This document shows, in pieces, positions 26,358 to 34,772 of a stretch of 64,000 bases of DNA (position 1 is the stretch's first letter; each line of letters opens with the position of its first letter). The translations under genes and the position numbers were made by a program. Origin of the DNA: Ruminococcus sp. GTDB lineage: Bacteria > Bacillota > Clostridia > Oscillospirales > Ruminococcaceae. The notes beneath the pieces were generated by a model, which searched no databases, was not told where the DNA came from, and saw nothing but the letters and a program-made list of their open reading frames with translations. Where the stretch lies: positions 141,247 through 205,246 of the forward strand of contig NZ_JAFYYT010000007.1 of NCBI RefSeq assembly GCF_017549005.1, written 5' to 3'.

Positions 26358-27076
26358 ACCTGCTCCTTTCCCGTGTCATATATCTTTTGCAGCTCCTCGG
26401 AAAAACCGTTCTCGCTGCGTATGTAGAGCTGCGGTTCGACCTTCATAAAGGGCTTGGAGCCTTTTTTGCCCTCTATCAGGAAAAGCCACGGAGCTTCATC
26501 GGAGTTTTTGGACACGAAGCGCAGCCTTTTAGGCTCGATATCATGGCTTTTCATGGCTAATATCACGTCGCTTAGGCGCTCGGGACGGTTGCATACGCAT
26601 AGCCTGCCGCCGAATTTCAGCAGCTTCTGAGCCGCCGCGCATACGTCGTCAATGGTGCAGAGTATCTCGTGACGGGCTATTTTCTGAGCTGTGATAACGC
26701 TCTGAAAGCCTGCATTGTTCACCTTATACGGCGGATTGCAGGTCACAAGGTCAAGCTGCCCGAGCGGAGCGCCCTCCCAAAGCTCTTTCAGGTCGGCACA
26801 TACAGGAACTATGCCCGTGGTCTCACTTTTTTCCAGTCCGAGACGGAGCTGCTCTACAGCGCCCTCCTGTATATCCACCGCGTATGTGACCTGCGGCGGC
26901 ATTTTCTTCTGCATGATAAGCGGTATTATGCCGCAGCCCGTACCTAAGTCGCATACCTTGTCCTTTGCACGGTACTGCGAGAAGTCCGCCAGCAGAAATG
27001 CGTCCGTTCCGAAGCGGTGGTCGCTGCTGGCGCAGACGTATATCTTATCCGTAAGCTTTTCGTATTTATATTCCAT
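26354..27076 (-). CDS. tRNA1(Val) A37 N6-methyltransferase (TrmN6-like)
   Basis: 240 residues, class I methyltransferase. SAM motif CDLGTGCGIIPL and the N6-adenine catalytic motif NPPY (LVTCNPPYKVN) are clear. The nearest well-known family is YfiC/TrmN6, which modifies A37 of tRNA-Val; Firmicute members next to rsmI are usually given this name, but the target is inferred. AAAGGGAA site; starts 1 bp before the preceding gene's stop region. Confidence 0.88.
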   Translation of the reverse strand: MEYKYEKLTDKIYVCASSDHRFGTDAFLLADFSQYRAKDKVCDLGTGCGIIPLIMQKKMPPQVTYAVDIQEGAVEQLRLGLEKSETTGIVPVCADLKELWEGAPLGQLDLVTCNPPYKVNNAGFQSVITAQKIARHEILCTIDDVCAAAQKLLKFGGRLCVCNRPERLSDVILAMKSHDIEPKRLRFVSKNSDEAPWLFLIEGKKGSKPFMKVEPQLYIRSENGFSEELQKIYDTGKEQV

Positions 27077-27077
27077 T

Positions 27078-27485
27078 TTATTTCCCTTTTAGTTTTTCTG
27101 CATTCAGATAATTGGCATTGGCAGGTATGAACACGTTATTTATGTAACAGCGGAAATCATGAGAAATATGTCTGCCGAAGCACTGCCATGCCTCACTGTT
27201 GTCCGTAAGATACTCAAGAACAGACACTTCCACGGCGTTTACAACATCTTCATCGCCGTTTCGCCACATTTCCCCGATCACTTCACAGTAAAGCCTTATC
27301 ATTTCATGCTCTTTATCGGCTTTCAGCAGTTCTGTCAATGGAATATTGATCATTTCGCCGACCAAAACGTGCAGCAGTACCTCTCCGTACATTTCCATAT
27401 GCCCGGAATAAAGTCTTTTGCCATCCGGCAGCCTTTCCGCCAGCATTTTTGCACAGTCATTTTTGTCGAGTTGCAAAACGTTCAT
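27078..27485 (-). CDS. Hypothetical protein, all-helical
   Basis: 135 residues, not recognised. It appears mainly alpha-helical and mildly acidic, with a Trp/Tyr-rich centre (IRLYCEVIGEMWRNGDEDVV) and a C-terminal SHDFRCYINNVFIPAN stretch; no signal peptide or membrane segment. AAGG site upstream. It sits between trmN6-like and the hydrolase-GNAT fusion in the same direction, so it may be part of the operon. Perhaps an immunity-type or regulatory protein, but there is no evidence for this. Confidence 0.65.
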   Translation of the reverse strand: MNVLQLDKNDCAKMLAERLPDGKRLYSGHMEMYGEVLLHVLVGEMINIPLTELLKADKEHEMIRLYCEVIGEMWRNGDEDVVNAVEVSVLEYLTDNSEAWQCFGRHISHDFRCYINNVFIPANANYLNAEKLKGK

Positions 27486-27527
27486 TCTGCCTTTTTCCTA
27501 TCATATCAAATATTCATAAATAAACAA

Positions 27528-28541
27528 TTATCTTCTCATCATTACAAGATATTCTGTAGTTCCTTCTTCCAATTTCCTGTTGTCTGTGAGATGGAAACCA
27601 TGAGCTTCATAGAAACGTATGGCATCAGTATTCTTTTCAATTGTCCAAAGGAAACTTACAGGATAGTTTTCTTTGGCATATTCTATTAATTCCGAGCCTG
27701 TTCCCTGCCCCTGAAAGAAAAGATCAACATACAATTCAACGATCTCTTCTTTATCAATGCGGATAAGTCCTTTTATTATTCCGTCATCATACAGGAACAT
27801 ATTGTTAAGAAATCCGTTTGCAATGTACTTTTCAGCCACAGAAAGCACCTGAAGTTCACCAAACGAGTACACATCGTCCTTAAATATTGAACGATACTTC
27901 ATTCGTTTTGCAAAAACAAGTATCTCCGCAATACGCGAAACGTCTTCTTCTGCCGCTCTTCTGATGATATGAGTCTTTTTAGTCTTAATACTTTTCAGCT
28001 CATATCTGTTATTCTGTATCATTTCAATTGCTTCCGCAATAGAAACGCAGTTTGCATACCTGTTTTTCCACATGAACTCGTTGTAATAGCGGTAGGTCTG
28101 TTCTGCCGTCATATGATCGTTATCAAATGTGGAATTGCAGTATTCGGGAACTATCACCTCGAAGCCGTGCTCAAAGCCGCATTTCACAGCGGCGTCTATG
28201 CAGTAATCCGTCTGCAGGCCCGTGATTATGAGCCTTTTCACAGCTTTTCCTCTCAGAAATTCAAGCAGTCCGCTGTCACGGAACGGGCTGTTCACGGACT
28301 TATCAAAGATACGCTCGCCTGCTTCGGGAGCAAAATCCCTGCACACATCAAAGCCCTCATTCCCCCTGGAAAGGGGCTGCCCCTCGCCGTCATCATGACG
28401 GACATAGATGACTTCGGTGCCGTTTTTGCGCGATTCCGCTATTAATCTGCGGACATTCCCTATGTATTTATCAAAAGCATAGAGCTTTTCGTTTGTTATG
28501 AGCTCCTGCGCGTCTATAACAAGAAGTGCGGTTTTCGTCAT
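27528..28541 (-). CDS. Fusion: isochorismatase-like cysteine hydrolase + GNAT acetyltransferase
   Basis: About 337 residues. Residues ~1-180 are an isochorismatase-family hydrolase: TALLVIDAQ (catalytic Asp), a Lys in KSVNSPF, and ITGLQTDYCIDAAV with the nucleophilic Cys. Residues ~195-337 are a GNAT with VDLFFQGQGTGSELI as the acetyl-CoA loop. Start at 28541 overlaps the mnmA stop (ATGA) and uses the GGAGGT site in mnmA. The hydrolase relatives act on nicotinamide, ureido compounds or similar amides; the actual substrate is unknown. A join of these two activities is unusual. Confidence 0.85.
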   Translation of the reverse strand: MTKTALLVIDAQELITNEKLYAFDKYIGNVRRLIAESRKNGTEVIYVRHDDGEGQPLSRGNEGFDVCRDFAPEAGERIFDKSVNSPFRDSGLLEFLRGKAVKRLIITGLQTDYCIDAAVKCGFEHGFEVIVPEYCNSTFDNDHMTAEQTYRYYNEFMWKNRYANCVSIAEAIEMIQNNRYELKSIKTKKTHIIRRAAEEDVSRIAEILVFAKRMKYRSIFKDDVYSFGELQVLSVAEKYIANGFLNNMFLYDDGIIKGLIRIDKEEIVELYVDLFFQGQGTGSELIEYAKENYPVSFLWTIEKNTDAIRFYEAHGFHLTDNRKLEEGTTEYLVMMRR

Positions 28542-29614
28542 TTTATAGTACCTCCGCCGACTACGACATCGCCGTCGTACAGCACTACAGCCTGACCGCA
28601 TGTTACCGCCCTCTGCGGCTCATCAAACTCCACTCTGTACTCGCCGTTCCCGATATATGACACAACAGCAGGCTGTTCCTTCTGACTGTATCGGGTCTTT
28701 GCCGTAACTCCCATGGGCTCTTCCAGCTTTTCAACGGAAATAAGATTGAAATCGTCGGCAATAAGGCTTTTTGTGTATAGGTCGGCTTCATTGCCGATAG
28801 TGACAGTATTTGCTTCGGTGTCCTTCTTTACAACATATGCAGGGTGTCCGAGAGCAATGCCCAGCCCCTTGCGCTGACCGATGGTGTAGTTGATGATGCC
28901 CTTATGCTCTCCGAGAACGTTTCCGTCCATATCCACGAATTTGCCGCACAGCGTATCGCAGCCCGTAAACCTGCGGATAAATGCAGCGTAATCACCGTCC
29001 GGCACAAAGCATATATCCTGACTGTCGGGCTTGTTGGAGTTAACAAGCCCTGCCTCCTCAGCAAGCTCTCTCACCTGAGTTTTTTCCAGTCCGCCCAGCG
29101 GAAACAGTGTATGCGCGAGCTGCTCCTGAGTTAGAGAATAAAGCACATATGTCTGATCCTTGCTGCGGTCTTTGGAGCGTTTCAGCAGATAACGCCCTGA
29201 TTTTCCATCGTATTCCACCACCGCATAATGTCCGGTTGCGATATAGTCATAGCCGAGCTCCTGCGCCCTGCGCAGCATTTTGTCGAACTTCACATGACGG
29301 TTGCACTCGATACATGGATTGGGAGTTCTTCCGCAAAGATAGCTGTCCGCAAACTGCTTCATAACGTGCTCGCGGAAGTTGTCGCGGAAGTTGAAAACTA
29401 TATGCTCAAAGCCCAGTCTGTATGCAACGCTCCTTGCGTCCTCCACATCGGAAAGCGCACAGCAGGTCCTGCCTTCTTTCTGCGCTTCGGAGATATCCTC
29501 GTCGGAAAAGAGCTTGAGAGTAACTCCCATTACCTCATAGCCGCTCCTGCGGAGCAGCATTGCAGCTACGGAGCTGTCAACTCCGCCGCTCATACCAACC
29601 ATAACCTTTTTCAT
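28538..29614 (-). CDS. mnmA: tRNA-specific 2-thiouridylase MnmA
   Basis: 358 residues. PP-loop motif GMSGGVDSSVAAMLL at the N-terminus, the catalytic Cys pair (NPCIECN with Cys near 102 and QDICFVPDGD with Cys near 200) and the C-terminal beta-barrel. Makes the s2U34 modification of tRNA for Lys, Glu and Gln. Spaced 42 bp from the HAD gene upstream; that gap holds a GGCGGA/TCCGCC hairpin. Confidence 0.97.
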   Translation of the reverse strand: MKKVMVGMSGGVDSSVAAMLLRRSGYEVMGVTLKLFSDEDISEAQKEGRTCCALSDVEDARSVAYRLGFEHIVFNFRDNFREHVMKQFADSYLCGRTPNPCIECNRHVKFDKMLRRAQELGYDYIATGHYAVVEYDGKSGRYLLKRSKDRSKDQTYVLYSLTQEQLAHTLFPLGGLEKTQVRELAEEAGLVNSNKPDSQDICFVPDGDYAAFIRRFTGCDTLCGKFVDMDGNVLGEHKGIINYTIGQRKGLGIALGHPAYVVKKDTEANTVTIGNEADLYTKSLIADDFNLISVEKLEEPMGVTAKTRYSQKEQPAVVSYIGNGEYRVEFDEPQRAVTCGQAVVLYDGDVVVGGGTIK

Positions 29615-29656
29615 TTATCTGCTCCTCCCGAAAGTTCAAAGGCGGACTGCTCCGCC

Positions 29657-30304
29657 TCAGACAATGTCAATTATCTCGCCGATATTATTTACGTAATAGT
29701 CAGAAAGCTCGATTATACGGCTTTTATCGGCTTCCGCCACGCTGTCGTAAACACCGCATACGGTAAAGCCTGCAGCTTTAGCCGTTTCTATGCAGTGGAG
29801 CGAATCCTCCACCACAAGCACTTCTTCAGGTGCGGCTCCGAAGCGCTCTGCACCGCCGATGAAGATATCGGGAAAATTCTTCCCTGCAGGATATTCCACA
29901 TCAGTGAGCAGAAAACGGAAGCGCTCATAAACTCCGCAGCGCCTCAGTGCAGCCTCCGCAAGCCTTTTGTATGTAGCCGTTGCTATACCGTATGGTACGC
30001 CGCGGCTGTCAAGAGCGTCAAGAAGCTCCGTTACATGAGGCTTCAGAGGTATCTGCTTCTCATAGCGCTCCCTGACCATATCCTCGATACGCCATATAAC
30101 GTACTCTTTCGTACATTTCAGCCCGAATCTGTCGATAAAGTACTGCGACGACTCGTCAACAGTCATTTTCTTCACAACGTCCGAGACCTCGGGCGGCGGA
30201 TCGGTTATTCCGTTTTCTATGAGAAATTCGCAGTCAATGCTGCTCCATACGGTCATGGAGTCGAGCAGAGTGCCGTCAAGATCAAAAATTATTCCCTTTA
30301 TCAT
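29657..30304 (-). CDS. HAD-superfamily hydrolase (beta-phosphoglucomutase/phosphatase type)
   Basis: 215 residues. HAD motifs: FDLDGTLLDS at the N-terminus with the nucleophilic Asp, IATATY (motif II), and VVEDSLHCIETAKAAGF (motif III/IV). The helical cap places it in subfamily IA, the group of phosphoglycolate phosphatases and beta-phosphoglucomutases. The substrate cannot be decided. 14 bp after tmcAL. Confidence 0.9.
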   Translation of the reverse strand: MIKGIIFDLDGTLLDSMTVWSSIDCEFLIENGITDPPPEVSDVVKKMTVDESSQYFIDRFGLKCTKEYVIWRIEDMVRERYEKQIPLKPHVTELLDALDSRGVPYGIATATYKRLAEAALRRCGVYERFRFLLTDVEYPAGKNFPDIFIGGAERFGAAPEEVLVVEDSLHCIETAKAAGFTVCGVYDSVAEADKSRIIELSDYYVNNIGEIIDIV

Positions 30305-30318
30305 TTATTCTCCCGTTT

Positions 30319-31512
30319 TTATTCCATATCTATCATTATTTTTGCCCTGTAGTCCTTTTCAGCGGAGGTCACTGTCTCAAGGGCGAGCCCGTAAATATCG
30401 GAGGCTCTTATCTCAAGCTCCGCAAAACGCTCCGCAGTATCGCTGAGCTGCGAAAGCTTTGCGATTGACGAAGCAAACGGTATCTTTGCCCTGTCCTTTG
30501 CACGGGCAAGTACTTCCCTGCCCCTCTCGTTGAAAGCAAGTATCCTGCCGTAGGGCGGAAGCTGCTTCATGTCCTCCTTGGTCACGCCGATGAGAAGGTC
30601 AAGCATTATGCGTCTTATCCGCGCCATAGTGTATCTCTTCGTCTTAACGGTAAACAGCAGCTCGTCTATTGAACCTACCATTCTTGCGCCGTATATCCTG
30701 TGCTCGAGCCCCTGCCCCACATCGCAGATACGCTCTATTTCCTCAATCGTACTGCTTCTCAGCTTATAGAGCATTACACGCTCCAGTCTGCTGAGTGAAG
30801 CAATCTCACCCTTTGATACAGCCGTTTTTACCGCCTGTGCCCACTCGGGCGTGGTGAACTCGTCCACGGGAACTCCCCGATCTATCATATCGCGTAGATT
30901 TGAAGCGCTGGCAAAGCCGTTTTCTGTTTCCGTACTGTCATGATGAGCGTTTACGCGCTTTACGGTGAAAGGCTTCATATCAGAGCTGAACTTCTTCAAT
31001 GCGCGGAGATATTCCACAGCAAGAGTATTGTTCGGCTCTGCAATTATCGCCGCTGATTCTGCATCATAGCCGTTTACAACGGAGTTGAGAGCTCTCGGGT
31101 ATGTATAGCCCTTTTCCATTATGCTTTTTATCTCTTCTGCGTGAGTTACAGCCGCAGTATCCACAGTTTCCATAGCTTTCAGCAGCTTTTCCGCGCCGCC
31201 GCATTCGCTGCCGAACGACAGCTCGTCAACAGCTCCGAGAGAATCGAGAAGATACACTGCGCCCGAAGCGAAGTTTTCCGCGGAGGCAAGGCAATACTGC
31301 ACGGGAAGCTCTATAACGAGATCCGCACCTGAACGTACTGCGAGACGGGCTCTTTCAAGCTTGTCTATAACCGCAACGTCGCCGCGCTGAACGAAATTGC
31401 CGCTCATTACCGCAACAACGTGTGTAGCTCCGTTTTCACGGGTCTTTCTGATATGGAAAAGATGTCCGTTATGGAATGGATTATACTCGCAAACTATACC
31501 GCTGACTTTCAT
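30319..31512 (-). CDS. tmcAL: tRNA(Met) cytidine acetate ligase TmcAL
   Basis: About 397 residues from the ATG at 31512, which has a GGAGAGG site; the upstream in-frame start at 31539 has none. N-terminal nucleotidyltransferase domain with VCEYNPFHNGHLFHI (HxGH-type signature) and VMSGNFVQRGD. TmcAL activates acetate with ATP and makes N4-acetylcytidine at the wobble position of elongator tRNA-Met. It stands divergent from ackA, so a consumer and a producer of acetate share an intergenic region. Confidence 0.95.
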   Translation of the reverse strand: MKVSGIVCEYNPFHNGHLFHIRKTRENGATHVVAVMSGNFVQRGDVAVIDKLERARLAVRSGADLVIELPVQYCLASAENFASGAVYLLDSLGAVDELSFGSECGGAEKLLKAMETVDTAAVTHAEEIKSIMEKGYTYPRALNSVVNGYDAESAAIIAEPNNTLAVEYLRALKKFSSDMKPFTVKRVNAHHDSTETENGFASASNLRDMIDRGVPVDEFTTPEWAQAVKTAVSKGEIASLSRLERVMLYKLRSSTIEEIERICDVGQGLEHRIYGARMVGSIDELLFTVKTKRYTMARIRRIMLDLLIGVTKEDMKQLPPYGRILAFNERGREVLARAKDRAKIPFASSIAKLSQLSDTAERFAELEIRASDIYGLALETVTSAEKDYRAKIMIDME

Positions 31513-31705
31513 TTTACTACCTCTCCTGTCAAATTTCAATGATTTGGACTGATTTTTTATTTCCTCTACATATTATTTATGGATTTTTCATCTGTTTTGG
31601 GCGATTTGTTAAACGAAAACCTCATTTTTTGCTGTATCCGAAGCATAAAATGCTCATTTTTCACCTTATCCTGCCCGTTTATTACCACCTTTTCAAAAAA
31701 AATAC

Positions 31706-31733
31706 TTGCATTTTTCCAAAAATAGTATATAAT
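31706..31733 (+). promoter_or_regulatory. Sigma-A promoter of ackA
   Basis: TTGCAT (31706-31711), 16 bp, TATAAT (31728-31733), with the start of transcription ~30 nt before the ATG. The preceding ~190 bp up to tmcAL are A/T-rich and hold no gene; I could not place a tmcAL promoter there with confidence. Confidence 0.75.
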
Positions 31734-31771
31734 AATATATGCAAAATATTTTTTGAAAGGAATTTTAATAT

Positions 31772-32971
31772 ATGATCATCTTAGTTGTTAATGCGGGAAG
31801 CTCTTCCCTCAAGTATCAGCTCATCGATATGAGTGACGAAAGCGTTATCGCAAAGGGTAACTGCGACCGTATCGGTATCGACGGACATATCAGCCACAAG
31901 ACTGCCGACGGCAGAAAGCTCGATGAGGACTGTGCATTCCCTACTCACACAGAAGCTTTCATGAAGCTCGTTGAGTGTCTCACAAAGGGCGACGCAAAGG
32001 TTATTGACAGTATGGACGCTATTTCTGCTGTTGGTCACAGAATAGTACAGGGCGCAGACGTTTTCGACAAGTCTGTACTCGTTACCGATGAAGTTATTGA
32101 TAAGATAGACGAGCTCCGCGAGCTTGCTCCCGTACATAATCACGCTCATGCCCTCGCTCTCAGAGCCTGCAAGAGCGTTATCCCCGCAAACGTACCTCAG
32201 GTAGTTGTATTCGATACAGCATTCCATCAGACAATGCCTCCCAAGGCTTTCATGTTCGGTCTCCCATACGAGGACTACGAGAAGCTCCACGTAAGAAAGT
32301 ACGGCTTCCACGGCACATCTCACAGATTCGTATCCAAGGCTCTTGCTGAAGCTATGGGCAAGGATGTTAAGGATCTCAAGATAGTTTCATGTCACCTCGG
32401 AAACGGTTCTTCCATCACAGCTGTTGACGGCGGCAAGTCAGTAGATACATCTATGGGCTTCACACCTCTCGACGGTGTAGTTATGGGTACAAGAACAGGT
32501 TCTGTAGATCCTTCTGCCGTTACATTCGTAGCTGACAAGCACGGCTTTACTCCTTCGCAGATGAGCGAATACATGAACAAGAAGTCAGGCTTCCTCGGAG
32601 TATCAGGCGTTGGCTCTGATAACAGAGACATTCAGGAGGCTGCAAACAACGGCAACAAGAAGGCACAGCTCGTTTCAGATATGCTCGCATACGAGATCCA
32701 GAAGTACATCGGCGCATATGCTGCTGCAATGAACGGTATCGACGCTGTCCTCTTCACAGGCGGTATCGGCGAGAACTCATGGGAAGTAAGAGAGCAGGTT
32801 TGCCAGAACATGGATTACTTCGGAATCAAGATCGACGAGGCTCTCAACCGCACTATCAGAGGCAAGCTCACAAAGATCTCCACACCTGATTCAAAGATCG
32901 AGGTATGGATCGTTCCTACAAACGAAGAACTCCTCATCGCAAGAGATACACTTGCTCTTATTTCCAAGTAA
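31772..32971 (+). CDS. ackA: Acetate kinase
   Basis: 399 residues, full length. NAGSSSLKYQL at the N-terminus, VSCHLGNGSSI and TGGIGENSWEVRE motifs of the ASKHA fold are present. Converts acetyl-phosphate plus ADP to acetate plus ATP, the main ATP-yielding fermentation step. No pta is adjacent. The codon use is strongly biased (CTC, AAG, GAC), as in highly expressed genes, and it has its own promoter and terminator. Confidence 0.98.
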   Translation: MIILVVNAGSSSLKYQLIDMSDESVIAKGNCDRIGIDGHISHKTADGRKLDEDCAFPTHTEAFMKLVECLTKGDAKVIDSMDAISAVGHRIVQGADVFDKSVLVTDEVIDKIDELRELAPVHNHAHALALRACKSVIPANVPQVVVFDTAFHQTMPPKAFMFGLPYEDYEKLHVRKYGFHGTSHRFVSKALAEAMGKDVKDLKIVSCHLGNGSSITAVDGGKSVDTSMGFTPLDGVVMGTRTGSVDPSAVTFVADKHGFTPSQMSEYMNKKSGFLGVSGVGSDNRDIQEAANNGNKKAQLVSDMLAYEIQKYIGAYAAAMNGIDAVLFTGGIGENSWEVREQVCQNMDYFGIKIDEALNRTIRGKLTKISTPDSKIEVWIVPTNEELLIARDTLALISK

Positions 32972-33003
32972 TTATATCACATATTTCTTTATAAAGCAAC
33001 AAA

Positions 33004-33031
33004 AACCTGCACTAAACTGTGCAGGTTTTCT
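33004..33031 (+). terminator. Terminator of ackA
   Basis: 9-bp stem (33004-33012 with 33019-33027), 6-nt loop, followed by TTCTT. Located ~30 bp after the ackA stop. Confidence 0.85.
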
Positions 33032-33044
33032 TATATATCATGAT

Positions 33045-33072
33045 AAAAAGGCGTTCGAAATGAACGCCTTTT
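33045..33072 (-). terminator. Terminator of the DUF3737 gene (works on both strands)
   Basis: 11-bp stem (33046-33056 with 33062-33072) with a 5-nt loop and A/T tracts on both sides. It ends 5 bp before the stop codon of the minus-strand DUF3737 gene and also backs up the ackA terminator. Confidence 0.88.
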
Positions 33073-33077
33073 GGTAA

Positions 33078-33938
33078 TTATATGCTTTGTCTCACGAGCT
33101 CGTCGTGACAGATTATCGTTGTACACGTCGGGTCTACTTTATCCTGCTCGAGGATAACAACTCCGATAGAATCGGCTTTGATGATTCCGCCGCGCGGATT
33201 TCTCACACTGTCGATATTTCCGATTATCTCAGCATTAACTACAGAATACTCAAATGCAAAGGAAGTATTCGGGAGCTTGCAGTTCTTCATCATAAGATTG
33301 TCTATGTAACACATTCCTTCACGGCTCTCAACGGTGCAGTTGATAAGCGATACATTTTTTGAATTCCAGCCGAAGCACTTGCCCTTTATAGTGGAATTGT
33401 AAATAACTATATTCTCACTGTTCCAGAAAGCGTCACGGCAGTCAATAACAGAATCGCGCACTGTTACGTTTTTTACTCCGTCGAAAGCGTATGCGCCCAC
33501 AAGTTCAAGACCGCATATCTCCATACCGTCGCAGTCCATAGCGAAATAATCGCCGTTTACCTTGACTCTGTCAATGCGGACATTGTTGCACTTCCACAGT
33601 ACCTCATCGCCGTTGGGAAAGCTCACATTTCTTAGGCTTATACCGTGGCAGCGGCGGAAACACTTGGGCGCTTCAACGATGATATCATCGGCGCTTACGT
33701 CCTTTGAGTACCATATAGCGGCACGTCCGTCCTCAGTCATCATGCAGTTTTTCAGCTTAATCATATCGCTGTGCCACAGTGGGAACTTGCAGGAAAAAGT
33801 GCTGTCCTCAAGTCTTATGTAGCTGCTGCGTTTGAGAGGCGCTTCTCCGTAACCGAAGGAAGTTCCGCCTATTTTGAGTCCGTTTGCCTGGTAAAGAGCT
33901 CTTTCCCCCGAAAAATGCTCATTATGGATCTCTTTCAT
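33078..33938 (-). CDS. DUF3737 family protein, predicted right-handed beta-helix
   Basis: About 286 residues. Repeated short strands of the pectate-lyase-like type (SYIRLEDSTFSC, NCMMTEDGRAAIWYSKD, NVSLINCTVES, NLMMKNCKLPN) indicate a parallel beta-helix. The family is widespread in gut Firmicutes and has no known function; no catalytic residues are obvious and there is no signal peptide, so it is likely cytosolic. The ATG at 33938 has a GGAG site 8 nt upstream; a GTG at 33947 is less well placed. Confidence 0.88.
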   Translation of the reverse strand: MKEIHNEHFSGERALYQANGLKIGGTSFGYGEAPLKRSSYIRLEDSTFSCKFPLWHSDMIKLKNCMMTEDGRAAIWYSKDVSADDIIVEAPKCFRRCHGISLRNVSFPNGDEVLWKCNNVRIDRVKVNGDYFAMDCDGMEICGLELVGAYAFDGVKNVTVRDSVIDCRDAFWNSENIVIYNSTIKGKCFGWNSKNVSLINCTVESREGMCYIDNLMMKNCKLPNTSFAFEYSVVNAEIIGNIDSVRNPRGGIIKADSIGVVILEQDKVDPTCTTIICHDELVRQSI

Positions 33939-33998
33939 AAATCTCACTCCTTATTCTATATCATTAAGACATTAAAATATCTAATGACCTCATATTGT

Positions 33999-34027
33999 AT
34001 TATATCATACATTTTGTCTAAAAGCAA
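33999..34027 (-). promoter_or_regulatory. Sigma-A promoter of the DUF3737 gene
   Basis: TTGCTT (34022-34027), 17 bp, TATAAT (33999-34004) on the minus strand. Between promoter and start, an imperfect palindrome at 33962-33986 (CATTAAGAC...ATCTAATG) could be an operator. Confidence 0.7.
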
Positions 34028-34127
34028 CATTAAATCTAAAAATAAAACTTAACTAATTGTGAATGGCGCAAAAGAGCTAACAATAACGTTTTTGTTTTAC
34101 ATTTTTATTTTCCTTGTCATGCAACAC

Positions 34128-34156
34128 TTTACATATGCTCTCCGTATGTGTATAAT
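34128..34156 (+). promoter_or_regulatory. Sigma-A promoter of the ECF sigma gene
   Basis: TTTACA (34128-34133), 17 bp, TATAAT (34151-34156). The start would be about 45 nt upstream of the ATG. A TGCAACAC just upstream could also serve an ECF-type -35, which would allow autoregulation; that is a guess. Confidence 0.75.
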
Positions 34157-34205
34157 GAAAGCAGAACGTATACGCAAAGCTTTTCCGCAAGGGGGAGGTG
34201 GGACG

Positions 34206-34760
34206 ATGAATGAAAAAGAGATAAAAAACGCCATGCAGAGGTCGAAAAGCGACGGCTTCCGCGTAATGTTCGACGAATACTGGAGCTATGCTTACACTAT
34301 CGTGTACAATACTCTCCGCGGCGTGGCAAGCCGCAGCGATATCGAGGACTGCACAGCTGATGTTCTCAGCGACGTGGCTCTCAGCTACAATGCCGAACGC
34401 GAAGGCTCCCTCAAGGCATATATAGGAACTTCCGCCAAACGTCGGGCAATAGACATGAAACGCTCTCTTTCATCGAAGAAAAAAGTTCCCATTGACGATG
34501 AAAACTCTCCCGAGTTCCCCTCAGACGTCGATCTCGAAGCAAAAGCTGAAAGCTCCAGCATATCGGCTATACTGCTAAATAAGATCGAAGAGCTGGGCGA
34601 GCCCGACTCCTCGATAATCATACAGAAGTATTTCTACGACAGGAACTCCGCCGAGACCGCAAGGATACTCGGAATGAATCCCATAACCGTTAGGAGCAGA
34701 CTCCGCAGAGCTCTGAAAAAGCTGAAAGCAGCCCTTACGGATATGGATATCACACTGTAA
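34206..34760 (+). CDS. ECF-type RNA polymerase sigma factor
   Basis: 184 residues from the ATG at 34206, which follows a GGGGAGGTGGG site. Region 2 (~15-80: MFDEYWSYAYTIVYNTLRG ... DIEDCTADVLSDVALSY) and region 4 (~130-180: SAETARILGMNPITVRSRLRRALKKLK, a helix-turn-helix) are both present, joined by an acidic linker. Lacks sigma regions 1 and 3, as ECF factors do. It is followed after 12 bp by a membrane protein that probably controls it. Target promoters are unknown. Confidence 0.92.
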   Translation: MNEKEIKNAMQRSKSDGFRVMFDEYWSYAYTIVYNTLRGVASRSDIEDCTADVLSDVALSYNAEREGSLKAYIGTSAKRRAIDMKRSLSSKKKVPIDDENSPEFPSDVDLEAKAESSSISAILLNKIEELGEPDSSIIIQKYFYDRNSAETARILGMNPITVRSRLRRALKKLKAALTDMDITL

Positions 34761-34772
34761 AGGAGGATAATT

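Noticed and set aside
31539-31775. 78-codon plus-strand frame before ackA
   Set aside because: Phe/Leu/Ile-rich translation of A/T-rich DNA that runs through the ackA promoter; no ribosome site.
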